Positions 1-7,566 of a DNA stretch of 22,262 nucleotides are shown here, one piece after another (positions within the stretch are counted from its first letter, which is position 1; the number at the start of each line of letters is the position of its first letter). Made by a program: the position numbers and the translations under genes. The stretch is from JBBRMQ01 sp038230775 (GTDB lineage Bacteria; Acidobacteriota; Thermoanaerobaculia; Gp7-AA8): positions 1-22,262 of the forward strand of contig JBBRMQ010000045.1 of NCBI GenBank assembly GCA_038230775.1, written 5' to 3'. Below the pieces are notes generated by a model that was given only the letters and a program-made list of their open reading frames with translations, was not told the origin of the DNA and made no database searches.

Positions 1-549
1 CGGCTCATGGCCGAGAACCGGTTCCGCGAGGATCTCTACTATCGCCTTAACGTCATCACGATCGGCCTGCCGCCGCTGCGCCGCCGCCGCGAGGACATCC
101 CCCTGCTGATCACGCACTTCCTGGACAAGTACTCGGAAGAGAACAAGCGGCAGGTGCGGCAGGTGACCCCGGAAGCGATGCGCATCCTCATGGATCAACC
201 GTGGCCCGGCAACGTGCGCGAGCTGGAGAACACGATCGAGCGTGCGGTGGTTCTATGCACTGGCGACCGCATCACTCCGGAGCTGCTGCCGGACTACCTG
301 CGCTATCCGGTGCAGACCGATCATCCGGCGATGGTCGTTCCATCGGAAGGCCTCTCACTCAAGGACGCGGTGTCGCGCTACGAGCGGGCGATGATTCTGC
401 AGTCGCTCGAGATGGCGAATGGGATTCAGAAAAAGGCCGCGGAGCTCCTGCAGCTCAAACCGTCGACGCTCAATGAGATGATGAAGCGGCTCGGCATCCA
501 CACCAAGTCTTCCGCTCCCGTGGAAGACGAAGTCACGGTCGCCGAATAA
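1..549 (+). CDS. Sigma-54-dependent transcriptional activator, C-terminal part (5' truncated by the window)
   Basis: The frame is open from base 1, so the gene begins upstream. What is visible is the last third of a bacterial enhancer-binding protein, which remodels sigma-54 RNA polymerase using ATP. The stretch FREDLYYRLNV, then LPPLRRRREDIPLL, is the conserved second half of the sigma-54 AAA+ domain, and WPGNVRELENTIERAV is its C-terminal hallmark. A Fis-type helix-turn-helix follows (around residues 120-165 of the visible part: AVSRYERAMIL, then KKAAELLQLKPSTLNEMMKRLGI split across two helices) and would bind the enhancer. The Walker A, GAFTGA and N-terminal sensory domains lie outside the window, so it cannot be told whether this is a two-component response regulator. 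The TAA stop is at 547-549, 29 bases before the next gene. Confidence 0.93.
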   Translation, partial: RLMAENRFREDLYYRLNVITIGLPPLRRRREDIPLLITHFLDKYSEENKRQVRQVTPEAMRILMDQPWPGNVRELENTIERAVVLCTGDRITPELLPDYLRYPVQTDHPAMVVPSEGLSLKDAVSRYERAMILQSLEMANGIQKKAAELLQLKPSTLNEMMKRLGIHTKSSAPVEDEVTVAE

Positions 550-567
550 AATTCGCTCGCTGAAAGG
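547..567 (+). promoter_or_regulatory. Possible -10 element and ribosome binding site before the M14 peptidase gene
   Basis: TAAAAT at 547-552 overlaps the stop of the upstream activator gene and resembles a -10 box. GAAAGG at 562-567 is a plausible Shine-Dalgarno 11 bases before the ATG at 579. No convincing -35 box is visible, so independent transcription is only a possibility. Confidence 0.25.
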
Positions 568-578
568 CAATTCATCGA

Positions 579-3113
579 ATGATTCGACGTCTCTTCGCCG
601 TCGCGTTGCTCTTCGTTTCTGCATCCGCTTTCGCCCAGGTCCCGACGCCCGAACAATTTCTCGGCTACCCGCTCGGCGAGCGCTTCACGTCCTGGAATCG
701 CATCGTCGACTACTTCAATGAACTGCCGAAGCGGTCGAACCTCATCACCGTGCAGCAGTTCGGCGAGACCTACGAGCATCGCCCGCTGATTCTGGCGACG
801 ATCACCTCACCGAAGAATCGCGCGGCGCTCGACACCATCCGGCAGAACGTCACGTCGCTCGCCGATCGCAATACGACCGCGGCGCGCGCGTCGGAGATCG
901 CGAAGTCGACGCCGGCCATCGTGTGGCTCGCCTTCGGTGTGCATGGCAACGAATCGTCCTCGGCCGAAGCGGCCATGCAGGTCGCCAGCACGTTGATCAA
1001 TGACCCCGCGGTCCTCGACAACACGATCGTGCTCATCGATCCGCTGCAGAATCCGGACGGGCGCGAACGTTACATTCAATGGTTCACACGCACCCGCGGC
1101 GCCGCCGCCGATGCGAATCCGGACTCGTTCGAGCACAGCGAGCCGTGGCCGGGCGGGCGGTTCAATCACTACCTCATCGACATGAACCGCGACTGGGCCT
1201 GGACGTCGCAGCAGGAGACGCGCGCCCGCGAAGCGGAGTATCGCAAGTGGTATCCGCAGGTGCTCGTCGACTTTCACGAGATGAGCGCGAACTCGACGTA
1301 CTTTTTTCCGCCGGACGCGAAGCCGATCAACGTCAATCTTCCGAAAGAAGTCGAGAAGTGGCTCGAGGTGTTCGGTCGCGCGAATGCGGACGCCTTTACC
1401 AAGCGCGGCTGGGCCTTCTTCGTCGCGGATGAGTACGACCTCTTCTATCCCGGCTACGGCGACTCGTGGCCCTCTCTTCATGGCGCGATCGGCATGACGT
1501 ACGAGTGTGCGGGAGGCCCGCGCGGCGGTTCGGCGTACGCGCGCGATGACGGCACGGTGCTCACCCTCGCGGATCGCGTCGCTCGCCACTACACGACCGG
1601 TGTGACCACGGTGCGCACGGCGGCGGCGCATTCCGAGGAGTTGCTGCGGTACACGTACGACGCGATGCATGCGCAGGTCGGCGCGGCGCAGGGAAATACG
1701 TTCCTGATCCTGCCCGGCTCGCCGAACTTCACGCCGCTCATGCGGATGTTGCTGCGCCAGCAGATCGAGATGGGTGTGTTAGGCGCGCCGCTCACCGCCC
1801 GTGCGACGCGCGTCGAGGGAGACACGGCCGAGAGCCGCACGTTTCCGGCAGGCACCGTCGTGATCAGCACGCGTCAGCCGTTAGGCGGATTGGTCCAGAC
1901 ACTGCTCGAGAAAAGCCCGACGTTCTCACCCGGATACCTCGAAGAGCAGCGCAAAAAAGCGCAGGCCGATGAGGAGAACGATTTCTACGACCTCACTTCC
2001 TGGTCGCTGCCGCTGGCGATGAACGTGGAGACTTACGTCGCGAGCACGCCCCTGGCCGCGGATGTGCGACCTTACGTCGCTCCGGCCATTGCCGCGTTTC
2101 GGCAGGCGGCCTATGGCTACGCAATCGACGGGAACGATCCGAATCTCTATCGCGCGGAAGGGCGCATGCTTCGTGAGGGCGTCAAGTTCAGCGTCAGCGA
2201 CGATGTCGTTCCCGTCGGCGACCGGACGATGGCGCGCGGAACGATCGTCGTCCTCAAAGGAAATAACGGTCAGGATGTCGATGCGGCGATGCAGCGCGTG
2301 GTCACCGACGCCAGCGTGTCCGTCGTACCGCTCGAATCAGGATGGACCGGCGGCAACGCGTTCGGCTCGCACAAGATTCACTACGTGCGTGATCCGAAGA
2401 TTGCGCTCGTCGGCGGCGCCGGCGTGGCCGCGACGTCGTACGGGATGCTGTGGCACACCTTCGATGAAGACACACCCGTTCCACACAGCAATCTGTCGCT
2501 GGAGGCATTCCGCAACGCCGATCTCTCGCGCTACAACGTGATCGTTTTCCCGGATGGCAACGGCTACGCCGACCGCCTCGGCAAGCGAGGCATCGAGAAG
2601 CTTCAGAACTGGATCCGCAACGGCGGCACGGTCGTGGCGATCCGCGGTGCGAGCGGATTCCTCCGCTCGAAGGACGCCGAAATTTCCAAGTTGAAGCAGT
2701 GGGAGCCGCCGAAACCCAAAGATGAGAAGGCTCCGGTGGAAGAGCGATACAACGACTACAGCATCCCTGGGGCGACGTTCCGAACCACCATGAACGAGCG
2801 CAGCTATCTGACGTTCGGCGTGCCGCGTCCGCCGTTCGTGCTCATCGACGGCTCGTCGGCATTCCTGCCCGTCTCGCACAGCATCGACAACATCGTCACG
2901 ATCACGAAAGACAATCCGCTCGTCGCCGGCGTCGCGTGGCCGGAGTCCATCGAGCGCGTCAAGGGCGCGGTCTACCTCGTCGCGGAGCCGTATGGCAGCG
3001 GTCAGGTGATCACCTTCGCCGACGACCCGAACTATCGACTGTTCTGGCGCGGCACGTTGCCGCTGTTCATGAACGCGGTGATCTACTCGCCAAGTTTTCC
3101 GCGCGAGCGATGA
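579..3113 (+). CDS. Secreted M14-family zinc carboxypeptidase with C-terminal amidotransferase-like domain
   Basis: This 844-residue protein starts with a clear Sec signal peptide (MIRRLFAVALLFVSASAFA, then Gln), so it is probably periplasmic or exported. The peptidase domain spans roughly residues 35-350. The M14 zinc ligands are visible as H122 and E125 in GVHGNES and H233 in VDFHEM; E309 in TYECAGG fits the catalytic glutamate. NPDGRERY and DMNRDWAW are further M14 landmarks. Residues about 605-840 resemble a class I glutamine-amidotransferase-like fold (IALVGGAGVAATSYGML, VIVFPDGNGY), an arrangement known in large bacterial M14 proteins. It should hydrolyse peptides at the carboxy end; the substrate is unknown. 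Its TGA overlaps the ATG of the next gene by four bases, so the two are probably translationally coupled. Confidence 0.92.
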   Translation: MIRRLFAVALLFVSASAFAQVPTPEQFLGYPLGERFTSWNRIVDYFNELPKRSNLITVQQFGETYEHRPLILATITSPKNRAALDTIRQNVTSLADRNTTAARASEIAKSTPAIVWLAFGVHGNESSSAEAAMQVASTLINDPAVLDNTIVLIDPLQNPDGRERYIQWFTRTRGAAADANPDSFEHSEPWPGGRFNHYLIDMNRDWAWTSQQETRAREAEYRKWYPQVLVDFHEMSANSTYFFPPDAKPINVNLPKEVEKWLEVFGRANADAFTKRGWAFFVADEYDLFYPGYGDSWPSLHGAIGMTYECAGGPRGGSAYARDDGTVLTLADRVARHYTTGVTTVRTAAAHSEELLRYTYDAMHAQVGAAQGNTFLILPGSPNFTPLMRMLLRQQIEMGVLGAPLTARATRVEGDTAESRTFPAGTVVISTRQPLGGLVQTLLEKSPTFSPGYLEEQRKKAQADEENDFYDLTSWSLPLAMNVETYVASTPLAADVRPYVAPAIAAFRQAAYGYAIDGNDPNLYRAEGRMLREGVKFSVSDDVVPVGDRTMARGTIVVLKGNNGQDVDAAMQRVVTDASVSVVPLESGWTGGNAFGSHKIHYVRDPKIALVGGAGVAATSYGMLWHTFDEDTPVPHSNLSLEAFRNADLSRYNVIVFPDGNGYADRLGKRGIEKLQNWIRNGGTVVAIRGASGFLRSKDAEISKLKQWEPPKPKDEKAPVEERYNDYSIPGATFRTTMNERSYLTFGVPRPPFVLIDGSSAFLPVSHSIDNIVTITKDNPLVAGVAWPESIERVKGAVYLVAEPYGSGQVITFADDPNYRLFWRGTLPLFMNAVIYSPSFPRER

Positions 3114-3928
3114 CCTCGCGTCCTCCGGCAGTCGCGGGCAGTTTCTACGAAGCATCGCCCGACCGCTTGCGGGCGCAGGTCAACGACTGTCTCCATGAGA
3201 ACCCGCCCGTCGCGAAGAAGGAGTGCTTCATCGGCGCTGTCGTCCCACATGCGGGTCTGATGTACAGCGGCCACGTCGCCGCGGCCTTCTACGCGCTCGC
3301 CGATCTTCCGAAGCGTTTCATCATCCTTTGCCCGAATCACACCGGCCTCGGTCATCCCGCGGCGATCAATCGCGAGGGCGACTGGCGCACCCCGCTCGGC
3401 GACGTTCCCATCGATGCCCGCCTGGCGACGAAGCTCATGGCAAAGACGCGGCTTCTGGCTGAAGACTGGAAGGCGCACGCGCGCGAGCATTCACTCGAAG
3501 TACAACTCCCGTTTCTGCAGCAGCTCCTCGGCAATGCACTCACGTTCGTGCCGATCTGTCTTGCGACGCACCAGGTCGAGCTTTGCGAGGAGATCGGCAA
3601 CGCGATCGCGGAGGTGGTCGCCGGTGAGAGCGAGCCGATCGGCATTCTCGCCAGCTCCGATCTCAATCATTACGAAGACCAGAAGACGACACTGCGTAAG
3701 GATCAGCAGGCGATTGATCAAGTGCTCGCGCTGGACGCGCGCGGGCTGTGGGACACGGTAACGCAGGAAAACATCTCGATGTGCGGCTTCATCCCGACGA
3801 CCGCCATGCTCGTCGCCGCGAAGAAGCTCGGCGCGACGCACGCTCGACTCGTCAAACACGCAACATCCGGCGACGTCAACCGCGATTACTCGCACGTTGT
3901 CGGTTATGCCGCGATTCTGATCTCATAG
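3110..3928 (+). CDS. amrB: MEMO-family protein (AmmeMemoRadiSam system protein B)
   Basis: The 272-residue product is a full-length MEMO protein. The start at 3110 is chosen because ATGA overlaps the upstream stop and because the family's N-terminus (RPPAVAGSFYEASP) begins there; a longer in-frame extension back to 2936 lies inside the peptidase gene. Family hallmarks are VVPHAGLMYSG (H47), CPNHTG (H77), EHSLEVQLPFL (H127), SSDLNHYE (H187) and MCGFIPTTAM (C225). These match the conserved His/Cys pocket that in human MEMO1 binds metal. In many prokaryotes the gene lies beside AMMECR1 and a radical SAM gene; neither is in this window. Its biochemical role in bacteria is not established. The gene is coupled to the peptidase gene upstream and is followed after 10 bases by glgA. 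Confidence 0.93.
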   Translation: MTSRPPAVAGSFYEASPDRLRAQVNDCLHENPPVAKKECFIGAVVPHAGLMYSGHVAAAFYALADLPKRFIILCPNHTGLGHPAAINREGDWRTPLGDVPIDARLATKLMAKTRLLAEDWKAHAREHSLEVQLPFLQQLLGNALTFVPICLATHQVELCEEIGNAIAEVVAGESEPIGILASSDLNHYEDQKTTLRKDQQAIDQVLALDARGLWDTVTQENISMCGFIPTTAMLVAAKKLGATHARLVKHATSGDVNRDYSHVVGYAAILIS

Positions 3929-3938
3929 CGCGCACACC

Positions 3939-5405
3939 ATGCGCGTCGTCTTCGTCACAGCCGAGGTTTCACCGATCGCCAAGACGGGCGGGTTGGGAGA
4001 TGTGTGCGGCTCGTTGCCCAAGGCGCTGGCGGCGCTCGGACACGAGGTCTCGATTTTCATGCCGTTTTACCGTGACGCGAGGAATTGGTTCGAGCGATCG
4101 GACGTGCTTCCGGAAGAGGCCTCTCCCACGACGCAGATCACCTGGGCGAACTGGTCGGCCGAGGCTACGTTTCTCCGGACGAATCTCCCCGGCACGGAGA
4201 TCCCGCTTTATCTCGTCGTGAACGATCACTTCTTCGATCGCTTTCATCTCTACGACGCGCGGGCGGATGGGTACGACGACAACATCGAACGGTTCACCTT
4301 CTTCTGCCGGGCCGTGATCCGCGGCTGCGAGTTGCTGGATCTGCGACCGGACGTGGTGCACGCGCACGACTGGCACGCGGCGCTGCTCCCGATCTATCTG
4401 CATTCCGGCTTGCGCGGTAGTCCGGCGTTCGCGAACGCGCGGTCGGTCTACACGATCCACAATCTCAACTATCAGGGAACCGGAACGCGCGCGCAGTTCG
4501 CTGCGACCGGGCTTCACAGCCGCTACTGGTCGCCGGACGGCCTCGAGAACTGGGGCGAGCTCAATCTGATGAAGGGCGGCATCATCTTCGCCGATCAGGT
4601 CACGACGGTATCGCCGCACTACGCGCGCGAGATCCAGACGAGGTCGTTAGGCGCAGGACTGGATGGCATTCTCCGCAGCCTCTCGTTCAAGTTGAGCGGC
4701 ATCCTGAACGGGATCGATGTCGATGAATGGAACCCGGCGACGGATCCGAATCTCACCTCGAACTACGATGCGGATGGCTTGAATGGCAAGGCCCTTTCGA
4801 AACGGTCGCTGCTTCGCGAGGCAAATCTTCGGATGAGACCGAAGACGCCGCTGCTCTGCTTCATCTCGCGCCTCGTCGATCAGAAAGGTCTCGACCTCTT
4901 GATCCCCGCGCTCAGTCACATGCTTCGCACCGGCGCCCAGGCCGTCATTCTCGGCAGCGGCGAGTCACGTTATGAGAGCGCACTCGAGGCTCTCGGTCGG
5001 GAGTACTCCGATCGCTGCCGCGTGTGGATCGGTTTCGATTCGGCGCTGTCGCATCGCGTGTACGCGGGCTCGGACATTCTGCTCATGCCGTCCATCTACG
5101 AGCCCTGCGGCCTTAATCAGATGTACGCCTTGCGCTACGGAACGCTGCCTGTCGTGCGGCTCACTGGAGGTCTCGTCGATACGATCTTGCCGTACGACGG
5201 CACCAACGAGAAACGCGCGACAGGATTTGGATTCATTCATGCCGATCCGTCCGATCTGCTGGCGGCGACGTGGATCGGCATCCTCAACTATCGCGAGGGG
5301 CGCGTGTGGAAAGATCTACAGGCGAACGCGATGGCGATGGATTTTTCGTGGACCCGGTCGGCGAGTGAGTACGAGAGCACGTATGAACGCGCCCGGGTGA
5401 GCTGA
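3939..5405 (+). CDS. glgA: Glycogen synthase (ADP-glucose type, GT5)
   Basis: The 488-residue enzyme transfers glucose from ADP-glucose to the non-reducing end of alpha-1,4-glucan in the cytoplasm. The N-terminal signature K15TGGLGD, which binds the nucleotide-sugar phosphate, is intact within VTAEVSPIAKTGGLGDV. VVHAHDWHAALLP is the conserved N-domain motif. The C-terminal Rossmann domain carries SRLVDQKGLDLL and the catalytic-pocket motif YEPCGLNQMYALRYG (Y387 onward), then LTGGLVDT. Length is close to the roughly 480 residues usual for GlgA. No other glycogen gene (glgB, glgC, glgP) is visible here. It follows the MEMO gene by 10 bases, and its TGA shares one base with the ATG of the next gene, so it sits in the same transcription unit. 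Confidence 0.96.
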   Translation: MRVVFVTAEVSPIAKTGGLGDVCGSLPKALAALGHEVSIFMPFYRDARNWFERSDVLPEEASPTTQITWANWSAEATFLRTNLPGTEIPLYLVVNDHFFDRFHLYDARADGYDDNIERFTFFCRAVIRGCELLDLRPDVVHAHDWHAALLPIYLHSGLRGSPAFANARSVYTIHNLNYQGTGTRAQFAATGLHSRYWSPDGLENWGELNLMKGGIIFADQVTTVSPHYAREIQTRSLGAGLDGILRSLSFKLSGILNGIDVDEWNPATDPNLTSNYDADGLNGKALSKRSLLREANLRMRPKTPLLCFISRLVDQKGLDLLIPALSHMLRTGAQAVILGSGESRYESALEALGREYSDRCRVWIGFDSALSHRVYAGSDILLMPSIYEPCGLNQMYALRYGTLPVVRLTGGLVDTILPYDGTNEKRATGFGFIHADPSDLLAATWIGILNYREGRVWKDLQANAMAMDFSWTRSASEYESTYERARVS

Positions 5406-5866
5406 TGAAGAACGATACATACGCTGATTGCCTTCGCGACATCCTCGCCGTCTGGCGCGAAGAGGGCGGCGCGACGCTCGACGACATCGCGCTGATGTCG
5501 ACGATCAACTCCATCCTCGCCAATCGCTTTCCGCACTTCTTCTGGACCGGCTTTTATCGCGTCTGCGGCGACCGGCTCGTCGTGGGGCCATACATCGGCA
5601 CGGTCGGTTGCCTGCAGATTGAATTTGGCCGCGGCGTCTGCGGCACGGCGGCGGCGAAACGCGAAACGCTGATCGTGCCCGACGTGGACCAGTTTCCCGG
5701 TCACATCGCCTGCGACGCGAAATCGAAATCCGAAATCGTCGTGCCGGTGTTCGCCCCCGATCGCGAGCTCATCGCTGTTCTCGACGTCGACTCCGACCAG
5801 CTCAATGCATTCGATGAGGATGACGCGCGCGGGCTGGAAAGCATCGTCGCTCTCTTCGCTCACTGA
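5405..5866 (+). CDS. msrC: Free methionine-(R)-sulfoxide reductase (GAF-domain fRMsr)
   Basis: This single-GAF-domain protein of 153 residues should reduce free L-methionine-(R)-sulfoxide back to methionine, with electrons from thioredoxin. The three cysteines of the family are present as C69 (VGCLQ), C79 (GRGVCGTA) and C103 (GHIACDAKSKSEI). Their spacing (10 and 24) is identical to that of C84, C94 and C118 in the E. coli enzyme, which makes catalysis, rather than a sensory GAF role, very likely. WTGFYR and PDVDQFPGH are further family signatures. The start codon overlaps the glgA stop as TGATG, so translation is probably coupled. It is the last gene of the rightward run and ends at a long hairpin shared with the convergent merR gene. 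Confidence 0.93.
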   Translation: MKNDTYADCLRDILAVWREEGGATLDDIALMSTINSILANRFPHFFWTGFYRVCGDRLVVGPYIGTVGCLQIEFGRGVCGTAAAKRETLIVPDVDQFPGHIACDAKSKSEIVVPVFAPDRELIAVLDVDSDQLNAFDEDDARGLESIVALFAH

Positions 5867-5930
5867 GCTTCTGTGTGAGGACCGGCTTCAGCCGGTCAAG
5901 GCCGGCTGAAGCCGGCCCACACACAGAAGC
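5867..5930. terminator. Long palindrome between convergent genes, probable bidirectional terminator
   Basis: The stretch forms one long hairpin. The outer arms are GCTTCTGTGTG (5867-5877) and CACACAGAAGC (5920-5930), perfectly complementary. The inner arms are CCGGCTTCAGCCGG (5882-5895) and CCGGCTGAAGCCGG (5902-5915), also perfectly complementary, with a six-base loop. It begins one base after the msrC stop and ends three bases before the merR stop on the other strand, which fits termination in both directions. No U-tract is visible. The GGCTTCAGCC core recurs inside merR (6019-6032), so this is also a copy of a dispersed repeat. Confidence 0.7.
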
Positions 5931-5932
5931 AC

Positions 5933-6295
5933 TCAGTCTTCCAGCATCTGAAGAATCGCGCGCAACTCGCGACGGACTTCGAGCAACGCCTTTGTCGTCG
6001 CGGGTGATGATGTGGGGGCGGGCTTCAGCCCGTCCTGAGCCGCCGGTGGAGCACTGACCACCGGGCCTTCATCCAACTTCTTCTTCGCCCCCGCGATCGT
6101 GAAGCCCTCGGAATAGAGAAGCTGTTTGATGCGCGTGATCAGGTCGATCTCGCGCTGCGAGTAGAGCCGCTGACCGCCGCCGCTCTTGTTCGGTGCCAGC
6201 GCCGGAAACTCCGTCTCCCAGTAGCGGAGGACATACGGCTGCACGTCCGCCATCTTGCAGACCTCGCCGATCTTGTAGAGACGTTCCTCGGCCAT
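5933..6295 (-). CDS. Small MerR-family transcriptional regulator
   Basis: This 120-residue protein has an N-terminal MerR winged helix-turn-helix: YKIGEVCKMADVQPYVLRYWETEF, broken as YKIGEVCKMADV and QPYVLRYWETEF, then GGGQRLYSQREIDLITRIKQLL and FTIAGAKKKLDE (residues 7-75). It would bind a promoter dyad as a dimer. There is no cysteine-bearing metal-sensing loop and no large effector domain; a short C-terminal helix (around residues 101-119) probably dimerises. Residues about 85-98 (AAQDGLKPAPTSSP) are encoded by a half copy of the GGCTTCAGCC repeat and are likely a disordered linker. It is transcribed away from the DoxX gene. The target is unknown; self-regulation is possible because a GGAAA-C-TTTCC dyad lies just upstream. 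Confidence 0.9.
   Translation of the reverse strand: MAEERLYKIGEVCKMADVQPYVLRYWETEFPALAPNKSGGGQRLYSQREIDLITRIKQLLYSEGFTIAGAKKKLDEGPVVSAPPAAQDGLKPAPTSSPATTKALLEVRRELRAILQMLED
6015..6040. repeat. In-frame half copy of the GGCTTCAGCC palindromic repeat inside merR
   Basis: CGGGCT-TC-AGCCCG at 6019-6032 is a perfect 6-bp-arm hairpin. With its flank it matches one arm of the terminator palindrome at 5867-5930. It encodes part of the low-complexity linker of the MerR protein (residues about 85-98). Confidence 0.6.
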
Positions 6296-6332
6296 TTGCG
6301 CAAATTATAGGCGTCGCGGAAACTTTCCCGCC
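6296..6332 (-). promoter_or_regulatory. Promoter of merR, probably giving a leaderless transcript, with a possible operator
   Basis: On the minus strand a perfect TATAAT (6309 to 6304) ends 8 bases before the merR ATG at 6295. Transcription would therefore start at or within a couple of bases of the start codon, leaving no ribosome binding site. No good -35 box is seen. A short dyad, GGAAA-C-TTTCC at 6318-6328, lies in the spacer/-35 area, which is where MerR-type regulators bind, so it is a candidate self-regulatory site. Confidence 0.45.
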
Positions 6333-6340
6333 TCGAGCGG

Positions 6341-6362
6341 CTCCTTCAATCGAACGAAGGAG
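6341..6362 (+). promoter_or_regulatory. Hairpin that pairs with the ribosome binding site of the DoxX gene
   Basis: CTCCTTC at 6341-6347 is perfectly complementary to GAAGGAG at 6356-6362, with an 8-base loop. The right arm is the Shine-Dalgarno sequence of the ATG at 6368. In the mRNA the binding site would be base-paired, which could limit translation of the DoxX-sigma-AAA genes. Whether this is regulatory or chance is not shown. Confidence 0.4.
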
Positions 6363-6367
6363 AAAAA

Positions 6368-6715
6368 ATGCGCCGAGCAAGGGAAGTCTCGTTGTGGGTG
6401 ATCGCGGTCTTTCTGGCCTTTGTCTTTGTCCGGCAGGGATGGGCAAAGTTCTCTGACGGCAGCGGTTGGGCCCGCGCCTTCCGCGCCTGGCACTATCCCG
6501 ACTGGTTTCGGGTGACCGTTGGCACCGTCGAGATCTGCGGGGCGTTGTTGCTCTTTGTGCCGCGTTACGCCATCGTCGGAGCCTCGATGATCATCGTCAT
6601 CATGCTGGGCGGGATGGCGACGCACGTCTGGTGGGGACATCCACGCCAAATGACGAGCGAAGCGCTGCCGCTCGCGCTGGCGATCGTCACCGCCATCGGC
6701 CGGTGGAAGCGATGA
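6368..6715 (+). CDS. DoxX-like integral membrane protein
   Basis: The 115-residue protein has about four hydrophobic segments: residues roughly 7-24, 50-66, 68-86 and 95-112. The first ends in VFVRQGWAKFSDGSGWARAF, where the short G-x-x-K(F) motif after transmembrane helix 1 is typical of DoxX/DoxD-like proteins. GTVEICGALLLFVPRYAIVG, in the second half, also fits that family. The function of such proteins is poorly known; some belong to membrane redox complexes. The ATG at 6368 has a strong AGGAG six bases upstream. The stop overlaps the ATG of the sigma factor gene as ATGA, which ties the two together in translation. Confidence 0.75.
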   Translation: MRRAREVSLWVIAVFLAFVFVRQGWAKFSDGSGWARAFRAWHYPDWFRVTVGTVEICGALLLFVPRYAIVGASMIIVIMLGGMATHVWWGHPRQMTSEALPLALAIVTAIGRWKR

Positions 6716-7563
6716 CCGTCACGCAACTCGTGGAGCTTGCTCTCGACAGCGATTCGCCGCTCGATCGGCAACACGCGGCATTCGCGGATCTCGTCGCCCG
6801 CTTCGAAGCGATGGCGTTCGCGCACGCGTTGCGGCTTCTCGCCGACGCGGACGAAGCCCGGGACGCGACGCAGGATGCATTTCTCACGGCATGGCTGAAG
6901 CTGCGAACGCTCGAAGAGCCTGCGGCTTTCGGAGCCTGGCTCAAGCGCCTGATCGCTACGCAATGCAGCCGCCGCCGGCGCAACGGAAAACTGCAGCCGC
7001 TCATCGACTCCTCGGCTGTCGACCGCTCGGCTGTCGATCGCGATTTCGACCGTCGCGAGCAACGGCGGCTTCTCGCGCGGGCCATGATCGGGCTCAACGC
7101 CTCCGAGCATCGCATCCTGGTGCTGTTCTACTTCCTCGGACGCGGCCTCCACGAGATCGCGGCGTTGATGCGGATCCCTCGCGCGACCGTGGGGAAGCGT
7201 CTGTATACGGCTCGCCTCAAGATGCGTCGCGCGCTGCCGGCGTCGTTGCGACAGCAGTTCCTGACGCTGCGGCCGGCGGGTGACTTCGCAAGACAGATCC
7301 GCCAGGGCGTCTTCGATCAATATGTCGGCGTGTACCGCTTCGACAGACGTCCCGAGCTCACGGTGCAGATCCGGCGCGAAGGGGATCGCCTCGTCAGTTA
7401 CGGCGCTGGACAGCGAAACGTTCTCGCATCGATTGACGACTCGACTCTCATGACGACCGCGTACGATGGCGAGGGTCGATTCCTTCGCGACCGGAGTGGC
7501 CGCGTCAGACAGTTCGTCTACTACGAGTTCGGCACGCGACTTGGAAAGGCAACGAAGGTCTAG
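6712..7563 (+). CDS. ECF-type RNA polymerase sigma factor with an extra C-terminal domain
   Basis: The start at 6712 is chosen because ATGA overlaps the DoxX stop and a sigma region 2 begins soon after; an in-frame upstream extension is non-sigma-like. The 283 residues contain sigma-70 region 2 (about 22-90: RLLADADEARDATQDAFL and AFGAWLKRLIATQ) and region 4 (about 115-172: EHRILVLFYFLGRGLHEIA, then IPRATVGKRLYTARLKMRR). Classical ECF factors end near there. This one continues for about 110 residues. The part from 195 to 283 (YVGVYRFDRRPELTVQIRR, LVSYGAG, GEGRFLRDRSGRVRQF) looks like the small beta-rich DUF3471-type domain. A 5-residue duplication, SAVDRSAVDR, lies in the linker. No anti-sigma gene is adjacent, so the extra domain may control the factor. 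Confidence 0.85.
   Translation: MTVTQLVELALDSDSPLDRQHAAFADLVARFEAMAFAHALRLLADADEARDATQDAFLTAWLKLRTLEEPAAFGAWLKRLIATQCSRRRRNGKLQPLIDSSAVDRSAVDRDFDRREQRRLLARAMIGLNASEHRILVLFYFLGRGLHEIAALMRIPRATVGKRLYTARLKMRRALPASLRQQFLTLRPAGDFARQIRQGVFDQYVGVYRFDRRPELTVQIRREGDRLVSYGAGQRNVLASIDDSTLMTTAYDGEGRFLRDRSGRVRQFVYYEFGTRLGKATKV
7012..7041 (+). repeat. 15-bp tandem duplication in the sigma factor linker
   Basis: TCGGCTGTCGACCGC (7012-7026) is followed directly by TCGGCTGTCGATCGC (7027-7041), differing at one base. It encodes SAVDR twice (residues 101-110), between sigma regions 2 and 4, where length changes are tolerated. Confidence 0.8.
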
Positions 7564-7566
7564 CCC

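Noticed and set aside
2936..3109. An upstream extension of the MEMO gene
   Set aside because: It falls inside the peptidase gene, and the ATG at 3110 matches the family start and a stop/start overlap.
5405..5866. GAF protein as a sensory or cyclic-nucleotide-binding domain
   Set aside because: All three catalytic cysteines are present with exact fRMsr spacing.
6466..6711. An upstream extension of the sigma factor gene
   Set aside because: The extension is arginine-rich, overlaps the DoxX-like gene and carries no sigma motif; ATGA coupling supports 6712.
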